Assembly (NCBI GenBank): GCA_900540495.1
Contig: UQGA01000001.1
Coordinates: 124,001 to 188,000, forward strand
DNA length: 64,000 bases
Source: an uncultured Eubacteriales bacterium
GTDB taxonomy: Bacteria > Bacillota > Clostridia > Christensenellales > CAG-138
Reading direction: 5' to 3'
The notes beneath the pieces are model-generated. The model worked only from the letters and a program-made list of their open reading frames with translations, was not told where the DNA came from and ran no database searches. The translations under genes were made by a program, and so were the position numbers. Positions within the stretch are counted from its first letter, which is position 1. Each line of letters opens with the position of its first letter. Shown here in pieces: positions 61,514 to 64,000 of the stretch.

Positions 61514-62674
61514 TCAATCCTCCGTCAACGCGACGTTCAACGCGTCCAACGCGTACAACCGCCCGGACAGCGGCTTAATTATTCCCGAAAACTGCAATCC
61601 TGTCAAGAGCGAGTTTAACTCGCCCACCGGAATCGACAATTCCTCCGCCAGATCGTCAAAGCTGCGCTCGCCGCGCGCAAGCGCATCGCACACCGCCCGT
61701 TCCCCCGCCTGCAGCGAAGAACGGGGAATGCGCTTGACGCCATGCGCAAACGCATCGTATTCGTCCGCAAGCTCGAATTCCTCCAGTACATCCCCGACGC
61801 AGAACACGGGCTTGGCCTCGCCGCGCTGAATCATGCGGTTGGCGCCCACGCTCTGCAGATCCGTAATGCGGCCCGGCACGGCGAACACCTCCCGTCCCTG
61901 GTCGAGCGCATATCCGGCGGTGATCGACGTGCCGCTGCGCTCCCCGGCCTCCACGACGAGCACGCCGCGCGCCATGCCGCTGATGATGCGGTTGCGGATG
62001 GGGAAATTTTCCCTGAGCGGTCGCGTGCCGGGCAAAAACTCCGTTACCACCGCGCCGCGCGCGGCAATCTGTTCGTACAGTTCGCGGTGGGAGGCCGGAT
62101 ATACCACGTCAATGCCGGAGCCGAGCACGGCGACCGTCGGATACGGAGATTCCTCGCAACCGAGCGCACCGCGCGCCGCGCATCCGTCGATGCCCTCCGC
62201 CATGCCGGATATGATGGTGCCGCCCGCCGCCGCCAGTTCGCGTGCGAAGAGCTGCGCCACATCGCGTCCATACTGCGTGCACCGGCGCGAACCGACGACG
62301 GCCAACGGCAGGCGCATATCGCCCCGCAGCCGGCCGCGGTAAAACAGCAGGGGCGGCGCATCCGAAATCTCTCTGAGCAGCGCCGGATAATCCTCGTCGT
62401 CCAGCAGGCAGACGCCCACGCCGTGCTGGGCGAGCCATGCCTCATACCGGTCGAGAAAGCCGTCCTGCGCCGCGCGCAGCAGGCGCTCGGCCACGGGTTC
62501 CGGCAGAGCGGATATGGCGGCGCGCGAAGCGTGTGCAGCCAGGCGGTATGCCTCCGAAAGCTCCGGCAGCCGAGCGGCCGTCTGCCGGAACTGCCGTGCG
62601 CTGCCCGATACGCCGTAATGCAGCCAGAGCCACAGCCGGCGGCGTTCCTCCGTTGCACAAGCGGCGGTGCTCAT
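61514..62674 (-). CDS. dprA: DNA-processing protein DprA
   Basis: A 386-residue protein that loads RecA on incoming single-stranded DNA. The Rossmann core shows [52 protein letters not shown] and [21 protein letters not shown]; a winged-helix (DprA_WH) domain ends it. The ATG at 62674 overlaps the yifB stop (ATGA), so it depends on coupled translation; no ribosome site is visible. Confidence 0.96.
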   Translation of the reverse strand: MSTAACATEERRRLWLWLHYGVSGSARQFRQTAARLPELSEAYRLAAHASRAAISALPEPVAERLLRAAQDGFLDRYEAWLAQHGVGVCLLDDEDYPALLREISDAPPLLFYRGRLRGDMRLPLAVVGSRRCTQYGRDVAQLFARELAAAGGTIISGMAEGIDGCAARGALGCEESPYPTVAVLGSGIDVVYPASHRELYEQIAARGAVVTEFLPGTRPLRENFPIRNRIISGMARGVLVVEAGERSGTSITAGYALDQGREVFAVPGRITDLQSVGANRMIQRGEAKPVFCVGDVLEEFELADEYDAFAHGVKRIPRSSLQAGERAVCDALARGERSFDDLAEELSIPVGELNSLLTGLQFSGIIKPLSGRLYALDALNVALTED

Positions 62675-64000
62675 CGCACGTTCATGTCGAGGCTCCTGTA
62701 CTGGATCGCCTCGGCGTAATGCCGTTCCAAAATGGCCTCGCTCCCCTCGAGATCCGCAATCGTGCGCGCGACCTTCAGAATGCGCTGATAGGCGCGCGCG
62801 GACAGGCGCAACTGGGCAAACGCCTGCCGGAGCAGCCGCTCCGACGCACCCTGCGGCGAACAATAGGCGCGCACCTGTTGTGTGTTCATCTGCGCGTTAC
62901 AAAGAATGCCCTCTTCGTCAAACCGGGCGCGCTGGCGTGCCCGCGCGGCGTTCACACGCGCGCGCACGGCGCTCGACGGCTCGCCCCTGGCGCGGTCGGA
63001 CAGCTCACGATACCCCACCTCCGGCATCTCGATATGGATATCGATGCGGTCCAGCAGCGGGCCGGACACGCGCGCCCGGTAGCGCTGGATCTGAGCCGCC
63101 GTACAGCGGCACGGCTGCGTGCGCGAACCCGCGTTGCCGCAGGGGCAGGGGTTCATCGCCGCAACGAGCATGAACTCCGCCGGGTAGGTGACCGTAGCGG
63201 CGATGCGGCTGACGGTCACCGTCCCATCCTCAAGCGGCTGGCGCAGCGCCTCCAGCACGTCCCGCTGAAACTCCGGCAGCTCGTCAAGAAACAGCACGCC
63301 GAGATGCGCAAGGCTGATCTCGCCCGGCATCGCGCGCGTGCCGCCGCCCACGAGCGCCGGCGCCGAAGCGCCGTGATGCGGCGCGCGGAACGGCCGCTCC
63401 ATGACCACGCCCTTCCCCGCCGTCAGCCCGGACACGGAGTGGATCTTCGTAATCTCGAGCGCCTCGCCGAGCGTCAGTTCCGGCAGGATGGAGGGAATGC
63501 TGCGCGCGAGCATGGTTTTGCCGGAACCCGGCGTACCGATCATGAGCATGTTGTGCCCGCCCGCCACGGCGATCTCCGCCGCGCGCTTTGCGCCCTGCTG
63601 GCCCTTGATTTCCGAAAAATCCGAACCATAGGTCAGCTCTGCGGCGCTCCAGGTGCGCACCGGGCATGGCTCGATGCGCTGCACGCCGCGCAGATGCGCC
63701 ACCAGCTCGCCGAGCGAACCGACCGGCAGCACCTCCAGATCCGACAGATACGCCACCTCCGCCGCGTTGCCCGCCGGCACCGCGATCGTACGGCAGCCGC
63801 CGCCATACGCGCTGAGCGCCATCGGGAGCACGCCGGCAACCGGGCGCACCGTCCCATCGAGCGCAAGCTCGCCAAGAATGACAAGCCCGTCGGCAGCGCC
63901 GGGCGGGATCTGTCCGGAGGCGGCCAGCAGCGCGACGGCGATGGGCAGATCGTACACGGCGCCCTCCTTGCGCATGCCGGCGGGCGCAAGGCTGATCGTG
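62671..64000 (-). CDS. YifB/ComM-family magnesium-chelatase-like AAA+ protein, N-terminus outside window
   Basis: The last 442 residues of a protein of about 500. At the right edge the frame reads [21 protein letters not shown], part of the Lon-like N-domain. [14 protein letters not shown] is Walker [12 protein letters not shown]alker [27 protein letters not shown] the family cysteine region and [21 protein letters not shown] the arginine-finger part. ComM acts as a branch-migration helicase in transformation; dprA is directly downstream and coupled. Confidence 0.95.
   Translation of the reverse strand, partial: TISLAPAGMRKEGAVYDLPIAVALLAASGQIPPGAADGLVILGELALDGTVRPVAGVLPMALSAYGGGCRTIAVPAGNAAEVAYLSDLEVLPVGSLGELVAHLRGVQRIEPCPVRTWSAAELTYGSDFSEIKGQQGAKRAAEIAVAGGHNMLMIGTPGSGKTMLARSIPSILPELTLGEALEITKIHSVSGLTAGKGVVMERPFRAPHHGASAPALVGGGTRAMPGEISLAHLGVLFLDELPEFQRDVLEALRQPLEDGTVTVSRIAATVTYPAEFMLVAAMNPCPCGNAGSRTQPCRCTAAQIQRYRARVSGPLLDRIDIHIEMPEVGYRELSDRARGEPSSAVRARVNAARARQRARFDEEGILCNAQMNTQQVRAYCSPQGASERLLRQAFAQLRLSARAYQRILKVARTIADLEGSEAILERHYAEAIQYRSLDMNVR

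Noticed and set aside
58958..61618. 886-residue plus-strand frame across trmFO and topA
   Set aside because: It runs opposite two essential, fully motif-bearing genes and has no recognisable domain.

Overview
The window is about 64 kb of GC-rich, gene-dense chromosome from a spore-forming, probably anaerobic member of the Firmicutes, most likely class Clostridia. The evidence is an intact sigK with its pro-sequence, a SleB-type cell-wall hydrolase, the hslV-hslU and yifB-dprA-topA-trmFO order, RNase J, a YlbF protein, a CD1247-type protein beside EF-P, a type A-looking RNase P RNA, desulfoferrodoxin, and strong GGAGG ribosome-binding sites. I cannot name a genus. I see no prophage, insertion sequence or CRISPR array; the window is mostly ordinary chromosome with a few accessory patches.

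Layout. 1-3.3 kb: end of a nucleotidyltransferase gene, then a zinc/cadmium-type P1B ATPase with a separate HMA protein, divergent from an ArsR repressor, with a perfect palindromic operator over the ATPase promoter. 3.3-10.1 kb: CodA-like amidohydrolase, a methyltransferase, rplM-rpsI, a MATE exporter, and a redox set (desulfoferrodoxin, CcdA, TlpA-like thioredoxin). 10.5-14.1 kb: a three-subunit molybdenum hydroxylase of the xanthine dehydrogenase type. 14.7-21.3 kb: DUF368 transporter, rnpB, trmK-nif3-zinc-ribbon operon, an unknown HicB/DinB-like protein, a class Ic aminotransferase and a thioesterase. 21.3-30.3 kb: threonine ammonia-lyase, a BlaI/M56 sensor pair, a second MATE exporter, NADP-isocitrate dehydrogenase and an aconitase-family hydratase. 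30.3-36.8 kb: U32 peptidase, SRPBCC, DUF362 ferredoxin-like and ECF S-component genes, then a GGGtGRT/IscU-like pair. 36.9-41 kb: glycerate kinase, GntP permease and CdaR regulator. 41-46 kb: lysoplasmalogenase, rmuC, a decayed tRNA-Arg, a polysaccharide deacetylase, a scrambled rmuC remnant and an intact tRNA-Arg(ACG). 46-64 kb: CorC, CD1247-EF-P-PepP, DUF1846, sigK, mltG-ylbF-rnj, SleB-like lipoprotein, hslUV, trmFO, topA, dprA and yifB.

The most unusual signals are the duplicated rmuC/tRNA-Arg block, in which the protein gene survives in one copy and the tRNA in the other; two genes (mltG and the DUF1846 gene) whose near-consensus -10 boxes lie exactly 6 bases before the start codon, implying leaderless mRNAs; and the uncharacterised GGGtGRT/IscU-like operon. 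All functional calls come from motif and family recognition by eye; no database search was run.
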